Assembly (NCBI RefSeq): GCF_001605725.1
Contig: NZ_CP011530.1
Location: 2,480,001-2,544,000, forward strand
Reading direction: 5' to 3'
DNA: 64,000 nt
Origin: Mycobacteroides immunogenum
Lineage (GTDB): Bacteria > Actinomycetota > Actinomycetes > Mycobacteriales > Mycobacteriaceae
Position 1 is the first letter of the stretch, and each line of letters opens with the position of its first letter. The position numbers were made by a program, and so were the translations under genes. Shown here one piece after another: positions 9,501 to 18,339 of this stretch. Below the pieces are notes generated by a model. That model saw only the letters and a program-made list of their open reading frames with translations. It did not search any database and had not been told where the DNA came from.

Positions 9501-9929
9501 ATTTTAAAGGTCTTGTCGCGGGCATGGATCCCGCTCGTCGTTGTGCTGGTGGTCGCGGCCGCCGCATTCGGCGTCTATCGGCTCCACGGGGTGTTCGGTT
9601 CGACCAACATCAATCAGGCGATCGGCATCAAGGATGACTCCAAGAACATCATCCCCAAGGACATCGTCTACGAGATCTTTGGCCCCGCGGGGACAAAGGG
9701 TGAGGTGAACTATCTGGACGATAGGGCCCAGCCGCAGCGTGCGGTCTTTACCACGCTGCCGTGGAAGCTGACCATCACGACGACCATGACTTCTGTCTTC
9801 GCCAATGTCGTCGCGATGGGGGATAGCGACGAAATCGGCTGCCGCATTCTGTCCAACGGTGAAGTCAAGGACGAACAAAACGCGTCCAACCACAACGCCC
9901 AAGTCTTCTGCATGGTGAAATCTGCATGA
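9501..9929 (+). CDS. mmpS: MmpS-family accessory protein, second copy
   Basis: 142 residues from the proposed ATT at 9501. It has the same build as the first copy: a basic N-terminus (LKVLSRAWIP), one membrane helix, RLHGVFGS, EIFGPAGTKGEVNYLD and the tail CMVKSA. The only canonical start is TTG 9513, which has no well-spaced ribosome-binding site and trims the N-terminus. ATT 9501 lies 8 nt after GAAGGGG, and the distance from ATT to the conserved Trp codon is eight codons in both copies. The stop overlaps the following mmpL start (ATGA), so the two are co-translated. Confidence 0.87.
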   Translation: MLKVLSRAWIPLVVVLVVAAAAFGVYRLHGVFGSTNINQAIGIKDDSKNIIPKDIVYEIFGPAGTKGEVNYLDDRAQPQRAVFTTLPWKLTITTTMTSVFANVVAMGDSDEIGCRILSNGEVKDEQNASNHNAQVFCMVKSA

Positions 9930-12916
9930 GTACACACAGCGCTCCCACCCAAGGCGCCACTCAAAAGCCTTCGCGCATAGCGCGTTTCATTCACACGTTC
10001 TCCGTACCGATTATTCTTGCCTGGCTGGTGTTGACCGTCATCGTCAACGTGGTTGTGCCACAGCTCGAAGAGGTCGGTAAAGAGCATTCGGTGTCGCTGG
10101 CGTCCAAGGATGCACCGTCATACCAGGCCATCAAGCGTCAGGGTGAACTGTTCGAGCAGTTCAAGGACGACAGCATGGTCATGGTCCTGCTGGAGAACGA
10201 CACCAAGTTCTCTACGGACATGAACGACAAGCCGCACACCTTCTACCGCGAGATGGTGAAGCGTCTGCGGGCCGACACCAAACATGTGGAGTACGCCCAG
10301 GACTTCTGGGGTGACCGCATCACTGCCGGTGGCGCGCAGAGTGTCGACGAAAAATCTGCTTACGTTCAGCTGAATCTCCGTGGGGATCAAGGCACGACGA
10401 CGGGCAAGGAGTCCGTTACCGCGGTCCAGGACATCGTCGCCAAGCTCATCGACGAGAGCAAGAAGAACGGCACCTACCCGGACGGTCTCAAGGTCTTCGT
10501 CACCGGTCAGGCGGCGCTGACCATGGACATGAACGACGCCGGTGACAAGAGCATGCTCAAGATGACGGGCATCACGTTCATCGTCATCGCCGTCATGCTG
10601 CTCCTCATCTACCGGTCGATTACGACGGTGCTGCTCATCTTGTTCATGGTGTTCGTGGAACTGGGAGCCGCCCGCGGCGTGGTCGCGATCCTGGGTAATT
10701 CCGAGATCATCGGTCTGTCGACGTTCGCGGTGAACCTGCTTACCTCGCTCGCGATCGCCGCCGGTACGGACTATGCGATCTTCCAGATCGGCCGATATCA
10801 CGAGCTACGGGCCGAGGGTAAGGACCGCCTCGAGTCCTTCTACATCATGTATCACAGTGTTTCGCACGTGATCTTGGGATCTGGTCTGACCATTGCCGGC
10901 GCTACGTTCTGCTTGAAGTTCACCCGCCTGCCGTACTTCGAGTCCTTGGGTGTGCCGTGTGCGATCGGCATGCTCGTCGTGGTCGCCGCATCGCTGACCA
11001 TCGGGCCCGCGGTGATACTTGTCGCGACGAAGTTCGGGCTGCTGGAATCCAAGCGGACCATCAAGAACCGGACGTGGCGCAAGGTCGGCACCGCCATCGT
11101 GCGCTGGCCGGGGCCGATCCTGGCGGTCACCATGATCATCGCGCTGCTGGGGCTGGGCATTCTTCCGTCGTACTCGGTCAACTACAACGACCGGTATTAC
11201 ATCCCGGGCAGCCTGCCCTCGATCCAGGGATTCCAGGCCTCGGACCGGCACTTCTCGAAGGCGAGAATGAACCCGGACATCCTGATCGTCGAGGCGGACA
11301 AGGATCTGCGGACTCCGGCGAACATGCTGGTGCTGGACCGTATTGCCAAAAACGTCTTCCGTACCGAGGGCATCAACAAGGTGCAGAGCATGACCCGCCC
11401 CATGGGTGCGCCTATCGACCACAGCTCGGTGCCGTTCCAGGTGAGTATGCAATCGGTGTCGATGACCGAGAACATGAATTACCTCAAGAACAGCATGTCG
11501 GACATGTTGAAGATGACCGACGATATGGGTTCGATGATCGCGATCATGGAGCGCATGTACAGCCTCATGAAGGAATTGACGGGCGTAACGCACCATATGG
11601 CGACTGTTACGACACCGGACATGATTCATGTTGCCGATGAAATGCGCGACAATATGGCGAATTTCGACGATTTCTACCGCCCATTGCGCAATTACCTGTA
11701 CTGGGAAAAGCACTGCTTCGATATTCCTATGTGCTGGTCCATGCGTTCGCTATTCGATGCGCTCGATGGCATCGACAAGCTCACGGAAAGCATGCGTGGG
11801 CTGCTGGATGACGTGGTCAACATGGACAGGCTGATGCCGCAGGTGGTGGAGCAGCTACCACCCATGATCGCCATCACGAAGAACATGCGAAACACCATGC
11901 TGACCATGTACAGCACGATGAACGGCATGATCGGCCAGATGGATCGCATGACCGACACCGCCACGGTGATGGGTCAGGCATTCGATGAGGCGAAGAACGA
12001 TGACTTCTTCTACCTGCCGCCGGAAGCTTTCGACAACGAAGACTTCAAGAAGGGCGTCAAGCTGATGATGTCGCCGGACGGCAAGGCCGCGCAGTTCATC
12101 ATCACGCACGAGGGTGACTACGCCAGCAAGGAGTCGCTCGCCAACACCGAGGTCGAACTCAAGGCCGCCAAGAACGCCATCAAGGGCACACCGCTGGACG
12201 AGGCCAAGCTCTATCTCGGCGGCACCGCCCCGACGTATCACGACATCGGGGAGATGGTGAAGTACGACCTGATGATCGCGGTCGTCGCGTCGTTGTGCCT
12301 GATCTTCGTCATCATGCTGGTCATTACGCGAAGTCTCGTGGCGGCGTTCACGATCGTCGGCACCATCGCGATATCGCTGGGTGCGTCCTTCGGCCTTTCG
12401 GTACTGCTGTGGCAGCACATCCTTGGCCTGCAGCTGCACTGGTTCGTGCTGCCGTTCACGGTCATCATCTTGTTGGCGGTCGGATCGGACTACAACCTGC
12501 TACTGGTGTCCAGATTCAAGGAAGAGCTGCATGGTGGCCTGAACACCGCGATCCTGCGCGGTGTGGGCGGCTCGGGCAGCGTGGCCACCCAGGCGGGTCT
12601 GGTGTTCGCGTTCACCATGGGTTCGATGATCACCAGTGATCTCATCGCGATCGGACAGGCCGGCTCGGCCATCTGCCTGGGTCTGCTCTTCGACACCTTC
12701 ATCATCCGGGCATTCATGACGCCGGCGATCGCCGCCCTGATGGGCCGGTGGTTCTGGTGGCCGATGAAGGTGAGCAAGTACGCGACAGATCCGCCGCCGC
12801 CTCCGGTGCCCGTCGAGCAACAGGTTCTGCCGCCGGCTCCTGTTCCGGTGGGCCCGAGTCCGGGGCCCGTGCATGACGAAGCGGTCACCACGGAGTTCCC
12901 CCGGCCGCAGGTCTAG
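9926..12916 (+). CDS. mmpL: MmpL-family RND transporter, second copy (MmpL4/5 type)
   Basis: 996 residues, closely similar along its whole length to the upstream copy. The proton-relay Asp-Tyr pairs are D282-Y283 and D855-Y856. The Met-rich periplasmic coiled coil and CFDIPMC pair are kept, as is the Pro-rich C-terminal tail ending TTEFPRPQV. It is probably an envelope lipid/siderophore exporter or drug efflux pump with the preceding MmpS. The tandem arrangement points to duplication of a whole mmpS-mmpL unit. A patch at about 11,580-11,750 is less GC-rich at third positions than its surroundings. It ends at a hairpin at 12928-12965. Confidence 0.93.
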   Translation: MSTHSAPTQGATQKPSRIARFIHTFSVPIILAWLVLTVIVNVVVPQLEEVGKEHSVSLASKDAPSYQAIKRQGELFEQFKDDSMVMVLLENDTKFSTDMNDKPHTFYREMVKRLRADTKHVEYAQDFWGDRITAGGAQSVDEKSAYVQLNLRGDQGTTTGKESVTAVQDIVAKLIDESKKNGTYPDGLKVFVTGQAALTMDMNDAGDKSMLKMTGITFIVIAVMLLLIYRSITTVLLILFMVFVELGAARGVVAILGNSEIIGLSTFAVNLLTSLAIAAGTDYAIFQIGRYHELRAEGKDRLESFYIMYHSVSHVILGSGLTIAGATFCLKFTRLPYFESLGVPCAIGMLVVVAASLTIGPAVILVATKFGLLESKRTIKNRTWRKVGTAIVRWPGPILAVTMIIALLGLGILPSYSVNYNDRYYIPGSLPSIQGFQASDRHFSKARMNPDILIVEADKDLRTPANMLVLDRIAKNVFRTEGINKVQSMTRPMGAPIDHSSVPFQVSMQSVSMTENMNYLKNSMSDMLKMTDDMGSMIAIMERMYSLMKELTGVTHHMATVTTPDMIHVADEMRDNMANFDDFYRPLRNYLYWEKHCFDIPMCWSMRSLFDALDGIDKLTESMRGLLDDVVNMDRLMPQVVEQLPPMIAITKNMRNTMLTMYSTMNGMIGQMDRMTDTATVMGQAFDEAKNDDFFYLPPEAFDNEDFKKGVKLMMSPDGKAAQFIITHEGDYASKESLANTEVELKAAKNAIKGTPLDEAKLYLGGTAPTYHDIGEMVKYDLMIAVVASLCLIFVIMLVITRSLVAAFTIVGTIAISLGASFGLSVLLWQHILGLQLHWFVLPFTVIILLAVGSDYNLLLVSRFKEELHGGLNTAILRGVGGSGSVATQAGLVFAFTMGSMITSDLIAIGQAGSAICLGLLFDTFIIRAFMTPAIAALMGRWFWWPMKVSKYATDPPPPPVPVEQQVLPPAPVPVGPSPGPVHDEAVTTEFPRPQV

Positions 12917-12927
12917 ACGGTTAGCGC

Positions 12928-12965
12928 AGTTCGGCCTCCACGCCATTGAGCATGGAGGCCGAACT
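12928..12965 (+). terminator. hairpin terminator after the second mmpL
   Basis: A perfect 13-bp stem AGTTCGGCCTCCA / TGGAGGCCGAACT (12928-12940, 12953-12965) with a 12-nt loop lies 12 nt after the stop. It has no U-run, as is common for mycobacterial terminators. Confidence 0.65.
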
Positions 12966-13021
12966 CGTCTCCGGGCTTCCCATGACGCAGCTTCCTTTGA
13001 CTTCCTTTGGCACAGATAGAA

Positions 13022-13055
13022 AAACGCCCCGTGGTGTGATCACCACGGGGCGTTT
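13022..13055 (-). terminator. intrinsic terminator of the exported-protein gene
   Basis: A 15-bp perfect stem (13022-13036 with 13041-13055) around TGAT. Read on the minus strand it is followed by a T-run (GCGTTTTTC). It lies 17 nt beyond the minus-strand stop at 13072 and can also stop plus-strand readthrough from mmpL. Confidence 0.85.
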
Positions 13056-13071
13056 GTCTGTGCGCTTGTGT

Positions 13072-13548
13072 TTACGGGCCGTCCCAGACCGACATATCGG
13101 ACGGGTACTTGCTGCAATTCTCGGTGCCCTTGGCAACGACACCCTTGTTGTTGAAGAAGATCTTGCCCCAGTTGGGCCACTGCGATGTCAGCCCCTCGGG
13201 CGGGTAGTTAACCGCGAAGACCTCGGACTCTTCACGACGACCTGCGTAGTCCTTGGCGAAGAATTGGTGAATGCGATCGATCGTCGCGTCCTGGACCTGC
13301 TGAGGCTTGTTGTTCTTGTCGATCATGTACCGCGTGTAGTAGATGGGGTCATAATCGCGAACGGCGGCCAGATACTGCTCCGCTGTACATGTGGTCTTCA
13401 GCATTCGCCGGGGAACCGGGTAATCATCGGTGGAGTCTGCGGAGGCGATAGCGGGAAATGTGCTCGCGGCAATTCCCGCGGTGACTATCGCAATTCCCGC
13501 GCTGCGGGCGGGACCACGAAGATAAGCACGAATAGAGTTCAGGCGCAT
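13072..13548 (-). CDS. exported mycobacterial protein, DUF5078-like
   Basis: 158 residues. A Sec-type signal peptide runs to about residue 37 (cleavage after ASA). The mature part starts DSTDDYPVP and carries [24 protein letters not shown] and [14 protein letters not shown], which I recall from the DUF5078 family of small secreted mycobacterial proteins. Two cysteines probably form a disulfide. Function is unknown. The next gene upstream on the same strand also encodes an exported protein. Confidence 0.75.
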   Translation of the reverse strand: MRLNSIRAYLRGPARSAGIAIVTAGIAASTFPAIASADSTDDYPVPRRMLKTTCTAEQYLAAVRDYDPIYYTRYMIDKNNKPQQVQDATIDRIHQFFAKDYAGRREESEVFAVNYPPEGLTSQWPNWGKIFFNNKGVVAKGTENCSKYPSDMSVWDGP

Positions 13549-13610
13549 GGCGCCATTGTAGCGGTTTTCGTGCAGGTCCGGGGTACGGAAGTGACTAATT
13601 TGACTCGTGA

Positions 13611-14021
13611 TTACGAGTTGAAGTGGCCGCAGGTGACGGTGTCATTGACGGGTCCGTTGAAGATTCCGAGAGCCGGGGGCACCGTCAGGTCCTGGGAGTC
13701 GATCACCACGTCGTCGACCTGTATCTCGCAGTGCAATCCGACTCCGTACGGAGGTAGCACCCGAACCGTCATCCCTGCCTGTTGTGGATCCTCCATGACC
13801 AAGTTGACCTCCCAGCTTTCGCCAGGTCCGAGGCGAGGTTGCTCGGTACGCCGGTCCACCGGATCGGTCTTGAACGTCACAGAGATGCCGCGGCCGATCC
13901 CGTCGACGCGGGCGATGTAGCTGATGTTGTGCAGCTCGGCTGCGGAGGCTGGCGCTGCCGGGAGAGCGAGACAAACCGCCGCCGTTCCGACAGTGCCAAG
14001 CCCTCGAAGGAGGGGGCGCAT
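13611..14021 (-). CDS. small exported hypothetical protein
   Basis: 136 residues with a signal peptide (hydrophobic core [17 protein letters not shown], cleavage at about residue 28). The mature domain is about 108 residues, mostly beta-rich, with two cysteines (LHCEIQVDD and VTCGHF) that may pair. The last part resembles the MmpS-type extracytoplasmic domain in general character, but I cannot assign a family. It precedes the DUF5078-like gene by about 60 bp. Confidence 0.65.
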   Translation of the reverse strand: MRPLLRGLGTVGTAAVCLALPAAPASAAELHNISYIARVDGIGRGISVTFKTDPVDRRTEQPRLGPGESWEVNLVMEDPQQAGMTVRVLPPYGVGLHCEIQVDDVVIDSQDLTVPPALGIFNGPVNDTVTCGHFNS

Positions 14022-14061
14022 GCCCAGATCTTACGGGGCCCGGCAAACTGCGGCAACGTGA

Positions 14062-15060
14062 TTAGTCCAGGTCAGCGGGGTCTTCGGCGTGATCAACTCC
14101 GAGTTGTTCGCAGGCCGTATTGAGTACTCGTTGCACCGCCAAGGTATCGGCCAAAGGCATCACAGAACTCTGTGCTCGGCCCTCGAGGAGGCACTCGGTG
14201 ACCTCCGCGAGTTCGTGACTGTAGCCGCCGCCGACAGGTGGGCGCACTATCGGTTCGGGGTCGGAGCCCTTGCGGTGCAACACAATTTCGCGGGGGTGGT
14301 GAAAGCGGGGCAATATGTCGATCCAGCCTTGCGTGCCGAAGATGCGGGCCTGGCCCGGCGTGTGATGCATCAGCGAGCACAGCAGGGTGGCGGTGCGGCC
14401 GTCGTCGTAGCGCAACAGCAGCCCGGCCTCGGCATCCACTCCGGTGGGAAACAACGAGCCCTGGGCCACGACCGCCGCTGGATCGCCGAGAAAGTACTGG
14501 GCCAACGAGACCACGTAGACGCCGAGGTCCAGCAGCGCACCACCCCCGAGCGCGGGATTGAACAATCGGTCCTCGGGGTCGAACGGACGGTCGACCCCGA
14601 GATCTGCCTGCACCTGCCGTACCTCGCCGATCGCCCCGTCGTCGACCAGCTTCTTGGCCTCGACGATCGCCGGCTGGAATCGTGTCCACATTGCCTCCAT
14701 CGCAAAAACGCCTCGGGCCCTTGCGATGTCGATGATGTCCTGTGCTCCGGAAACGGTGGCGGTGAAGGTCTTCTCTACCAATATCGCCTTCCCTGCGGTC
14801 AGTGCCGCTACGGCGGCCTGCCGGTGCTGCGGATGCGGCGTGGCGATGTACACCGCGTCGATGTCGGGGTCGGCCAGAAGCTCTCGATACGAACCGAAAG
14901 CGCGCGGGATCTCGTGCGCCGTGGCGAAGGCCTGGGCGCGCTCGAGGGACCGGGAGGCGACGGCGACCAGCTCGGCGCCCCGGGTGAGCGGGAAATCTCG
15001 GGCCACATTGCCGGCGATGCGGCCCGGCCCGATGATTCCCCATCGAATGTTCTCAGCCAT
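14062..15060 (-). CDS. Gfo/Idh/MocA-family oxidoreductase
   Basis: About 332 residues. An N-terminal NAD(P) Rossmann domain begins directly after the start (IRWGIIGPGRIAGN); the family's EKP motif appears as LVEKTF with the catalytic Lys kept, and a C-terminal alpha/beta domain has GGGALLDLGVY. Family members reduce or oxidise sugars, cyclitols and related alcohols; the substrate is unknown. ATG 15060 is chosen because GGAG lies 6 nt upstream; ATG 15066 and GTG 15072 are in frame but lack this. The start overlaps the end of the DUF402 gene by 8 nt, so they are probably coupled. Confidence 0.88.
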   Translation of the reverse strand: MAENIRWGIIGPGRIAGNVARDFPLTRGAELVAVASRSLERAQAFATAHEIPRAFGSYRELLADPDIDAVYIATPHPQHRQAAVAALTAGKAILVEKTFTATVSGAQDIIDIARARGVFAMEAMWTRFQPAIVEAKKLVDDGAIGEVRQVQADLGVDRPFDPEDRLFNPALGGGALLDLGVYVVSLAQYFLGDPAAVVAQGSLFPTGVDAEAGLLLRYDDGRTATLLCSLMHHTPGQARIFGTQGWIDILPRFHHPREIVLHRKGSDPEPIVRPPVGGGYSHELAEVTECLLEGRAQSSVMPLADTLAVQRVLNTACEQLGVDHAEDPADLD

Positions 15061-15577
15061 GAGCATCTCCACTTCCGTCGCGCCAGGTCAGTGGCATCCC
15101 CGCTTCGCGGAGCCACACGTTCACATCGTGTTGGTGCTGGGCCAGGCCGTCGATGGCCGCCATCGCCCGTCGAAGGGCGAGTTCGGTTGTAGCAGTGGAC
15201 AATAGTCCGGCCTTATGCGCTTCGAGTAGTTCGTCGACATCCGCCAATTCGGTCTCGCGCCCGGTACGCACCACCAGGTCAAGATAGTGGTCGGTGGCCA
15301 GCCATTGCGATGCCCCGGCGGCGAACTCCCCGATGTCCAGGTAATAGTCCTGATCTCGCTCGTATCCCGGGTTGAAATGAAAAATGTTAGCTCGCAACCC
15401 CAGCGCCGGGATCAGCCAGGATTCCAGATAGTGAAACTGCGCCCGGCCGGGGGTTGGGCGTGCCATATACAGTCCCCAAGGCCGCACCCGGTACTGGTCC
15501 ACCGACCGCACGATTCCCTTTGGGTCGGTGTTGGTCTGTGCCTCGAGGTCGAAGATCTCGCGTTTGGGCGGGTGCAC
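15053..15577 (-). CDS. DUF402-domain protein (Rv1632c-like)
   Basis: 174 residues. The DUF402 beta-barrel core is recognisable (VRPWGLYMARPTPGRAQFHYLESWL, then DQDYYLDIGEF and YLDLVVRTGRETELADVDEL). Characterised DUF402 proteins are nucleoside di/triphosphate phosphohydrolases or thioesterase-like; no activity is known for the mycobacterial form. It lies between coaE and uvrB, as in M. tuberculosis. Its 3' end overlaps the oxidoreductase start by 8 nt. Confidence 0.75.
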   Translation of the reverse strand: MHPPKREIFDLEAQTNTDPKGIVRSVDQYRVRPWGLYMARPTPGRAQFHYLESWLIPALGLRANIFHFNPGYERDQDYYLDIGEFAAGASQWLATDHYLDLVVRTGRETELADVDELLEAHKAGLLSTATTELALRRAMAAIDGLAQHQHDVNVWLREAGMPLTWRDGSGDAHG

Positions 15578-15645
15578 GGTGATTTCTTACCGGCCTTCCT
15601 GACTGCTATCGGAGGGATGTCAGACCCTCGGCTTACTCTGGGCTC

Positions 15646-17805
15646 ATGGCTTTCGCAACAGAACACCCCATCGTTGCGCATTCCGAGTACCGCCCGGTCA
15701 CGGACATCTTGCGCGCCGATGGGCGATTCGAGGTCGTCAGTCAATACGAGCCCGCCGGTGACCAACCGGGCGCCATCGCCGAGCTCGAGCGCAGAGTTCG
15801 GGCGGGGGAGAAGGACGTGGTGCTGCTGGGCGCCACCGGTACGGGTAAGTCGGCGACCACAGCTTGGCTCATCGAGCGGTTACAACGGCCGACGCTCGTC
15901 ATGGCGCCGAACAAGACCCTCGCCGCGCAGCTGGCCAACGAGCTTCGGGAAATGTTGCCGCACAATGCTGTCGAGTACTTCGTTTCCTACTATGACTACT
16001 ACCAGCCGGAAGCGTATATCGCCCAGACCGACACCTATATCGAGAAAGACAGCTCCATCAACGACGATGTGGAGCGGCTGCGGCACTCGGCGACGTCCAA
16101 CCTGCTGTCCCGCCGGGACGTCGTGGTGGTGGCCTCGGTCTCGTGCATCTACGGCCTCGGTACACCGCAGTCCTATCTGGATCGTTCCGTGCAGTTGGAC
16201 GTGGGACTGGAAGTGCCGCGCGACGCGCTGCTGCGTCTGCTGGTCGATATGCAGTACAACCGCAACGACATGGCATTCACCCGGGGCACCTTCCGGGTGC
16301 GCGGGGATACCGTCGAGATCATCCCTTCCTATGAGGAGCTGGCCGTTCGCATCGAATTCTTCGGTGACGAGGTGGAGGCGCTCTACTATCTGCACCCGCT
16401 CACCGGAGATGTTGTGCGGCAGACCAACTCGTTGCGCATCTTCCCGGCCACGCACTATGTCGCCGGACCGGAGCGGATGGGGAAGGCGCTCGAAGGTATC
16501 GAGCAGGAACTTGAGGACCGCCTGTCCGAGCTGGAGGGGCAGGGCAAGCTGTTGGAGGCGCAGCGCCTGCGGATGCGGACCAACTACGACATCGAGATGA
16601 TGCGCAACGTCGGCTTCTGCTCGGGTATCGAGAACTACTCGCGGCATATCGACGGGCGTGGAGCCGGCACACCGCCGGCCACCCTGCTGGACTACTTCCC
16701 TGACGATTTCCTGCTGGTCATCGACGAATCGCACGTGACGGTGCCGCAGATCGGTGCCATGTATGAGGGGGACATGTCGCGTAAGCGGAACCTGGTGGAC
16801 TTCGGTTTCCGGCTTCCGTCCGCAGTCGACAATCGACCCCTTACCTGGGAAGAGTTCGCCGAGCGCATCGGTCAGACGGTGTATTTGTCCGCGACTCCTG
16901 GTAACTACGAACGCAGTGCGGCCGGTGGGGAGTTCGTAGAACAGGTCATCCGGCCGACCGGGCTGGTGGACCCGAAGGTGGTCGTCAAACCCACCAAGGG
17001 GCAGATCGACGATCTCATCGCGTCGATCCGGCAGCGCACCGAGGCCGACGAACGTGTGCTGGTCACGACGCTGACGAAGAAGATGGCGGAGGACCTCACC
17101 GATTATCTGCTGGAAATGGGTATCCGGGTCCGGTACCTGCATTCGGAGGTCGACACGCTGCGACGCGTCGAACTGCTGCGGCAGCTCCGGCTCGGTGAGT
17201 ACGACGTCCTGGTGGGTATCAACCTCCTGCGGGAAGGCTTGGACCTACCCGAGGTGTCGTTGGTGGCGATTCTCGACGCCGATAAGGAAGGGTTCCTGCG
17301 ATCCAGCAGAAGCCTGATCCAGACCATCGGTCGTGCCGCGCGCAACGTCTCCGGTGAGGTGCACATGTACGCCGACACCATGACGGACTCGATGAAGGAG
17401 GCCATCGATGAGACGGATCGTCGACGGGCCAAACAGATTGCCTACAACGAAGCGAACGGGATCGACCCCCAACCGTTGCGTAAGAAGATCGCCGACATCC
17501 TGGACCAGGTGTACCGGGAAGCCGAAGACACCGAGGAAGTGGCGGTCGGAGGCTCCGGCCGCAACGCCAGCCGTGGCCGGCGCGCCCAGGGCGAGCCCGG
17601 CCGCGCGGTGAGCGCCGGGGTCTTCGAGGGGCGCGATACCAAGAGCATGCCGCGCGCCGAGTTGGCCGATCTGATCAAGGACATGACCGAGCAGATGATG
17701 GCCGCGGCGCGTGATCTGCAGTTCGAGTTGGCGGCCAGGTTCCGCGACGAGATCGCCGATCTGAAAAAGGAATTGCGCGGTATGGATGCCGCCGGTCTGC
17801 AGTGA
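15646..17805 (+). CDS. uvrB: excinuclease ABC subunit B
   Basis: 719 residues. UvrB loads onto damaged DNA from UvrA and recruits UvrC in nucleotide excision repair. Walker A GATGTGKS is at residues 62-69, the damage-verifying beta-hairpin [11 protein letters not shown] starts at about 115, LVIDESH is the Walker B, helicase motifs V/VI appear as [17 protein letters not shown] and QTIGRAARN, and a C-terminal UVR domain (about 675-710) binds UvrC. ATG 15646 lies 6 nt after TACTCT (15634-15639), so the mRNA may be nearly leaderless. It converges on the SoxR-type gene with directly abutting stop codons. Confidence 0.97.
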   Translation: MAFATEHPIVAHSEYRPVTDILRADGRFEVVSQYEPAGDQPGAIAELERRVRAGEKDVVLLGATGTGKSATTAWLIERLQRPTLVMAPNKTLAAQLANELREMLPHNAVEYFVSYYDYYQPEAYIAQTDTYIEKDSSINDDVERLRHSATSNLLSRRDVVVVASVSCIYGLGTPQSYLDRSVQLDVGLEVPRDALLRLLVDMQYNRNDMAFTRGTFRVRGDTVEIIPSYEELAVRIEFFGDEVEALYYLHPLTGDVVRQTNSLRIFPATHYVAGPERMGKALEGIEQELEDRLSELEGQGKLLEAQRLRMRTNYDIEMMRNVGFCSGIENYSRHIDGRGAGTPPATLLDYFPDDFLLVIDESHVTVPQIGAMYEGDMSRKRNLVDFGFRLPSAVDNRPLTWEEFAERIGQTVYLSATPGNYERSAAGGEFVEQVIRPTGLVDPKVVVKPTKGQIDDLIASIRQRTEADERVLVTTLTKKMAEDLTDYLLEMGIRVRYLHSEVDTLRRVELLRQLRLGEYDVLVGINLLREGLDLPEVSLVAILDADKEGFLRSSRSLIQTIGRAARNVSGEVHMYADTMTDSMKEAIDETDRRRAKQIAYNEANGIDPQPLRKKIADILDQVYREAEDTEEVAVGGSGRNASRGRRAQGEPGRAVSAGVFEGRDTKSMPRAELADLIKDMTEQMMAAARDLQFELAARFRDEIADLKKELRGMDAAGLQ

Positions 17806-18258
17806 TCAGCCGGGATCGGCGAGTAACAGTGCGCCGGTAGCGCCGTCATCGGCCAGCACGTCGGCGGGGTTGAACAAAGTGCATTTTGTCATCGAGAGAC
17901 AACCGCAGCCGATGCATCCGGTGAGCTTGTCCTGCATATCGGCGATGGCGTTTTTGCGGGCTTCCAGATGTGCGTGCCACCCGCGGGAGATTCGTTGCCA
18001 GTCACGGGTACTCGGTGCCCGGTCATCCGGGAGGCTGGACAGCACCTCGGCCACCTCGGACAAGGGGATGCCGAATCCGGTCGCTACCCGGATCAACGAG
18101 ATGCGGCGTAGGGCGTGGCGGCGGAAGACGCGTGCGTTCCCGGATGTGCGTTCGGCGGGGACCAGACCGATATCGGCGTAGTAGCGCACCGCGGACACCG
18201 CGATTCCGCTGCGCCGGGCCACCTCGCCGATCGGTAGCAGCTCGGCTTTGTCCTTCAT
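17806..18258 (-). CDS. soxR: SoxR-type MerR-family redox-sensing regulator
   Basis: 150 residues from ATG 18258, which has GGGAGG at ideal spacing; the frame is open further upstream but unsupported. The MerR winged helix-turn-helix (LPIGEVARRSGIAVSAVRYYADIGLV) leads into a dimerisation helix and the iron-sulfur cluster signature CIGCGC-(5)-C that holds the [2Fe-2S] cluster of SoxR. In actinobacteria SoxR responds mainly to redox-active compounds and controls pumps and oxidoreductases. The divergent MFS pump gene, with a SoxR-type promoter, is the evident target. Confidence 0.92.
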   Translation of the reverse strand: MKDKAELLPIGEVARRSGIAVSAVRYYADIGLVPAERTSGNARVFRRHALRRISLIRVATGFGIPLSEVAEVLSSLPDDRAPSTRDWQRISRGWHAHLEARKNAIADMQDKLTGCIGCGCLSMTKCTLFNPADVLADDGATGALLLADPG

Positions 18259-18302
18259 AAGACCTCCCGGGACGGCGCAGCTGCTGTTGGCTATGGCGCG
18301 TG

Positions 18303-18333
18303 TTGATCTCAAGTGGACTTTAGCTCATACGGT
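18303..18333 (+). promoter_or_regulatory. SoxR/MerR-type promoter with 19-bp spacer
   Basis: TTGATC (18303-18308) and TACGGT (18328-18333) are separated by 19 bp, the overlong spacer that MerR-family activators untwist. Inside lies the imperfect palindrome CTCAAGTGGACTTTAG (18308-18323), close to the SoxR box CCTCAAGT...ACTTGAGG. Transcription would start about at the ATG at 18340, giving a leaderless mRNA. Confidence 0.75.
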
Positions 18334-18339
18334 GTCGGC

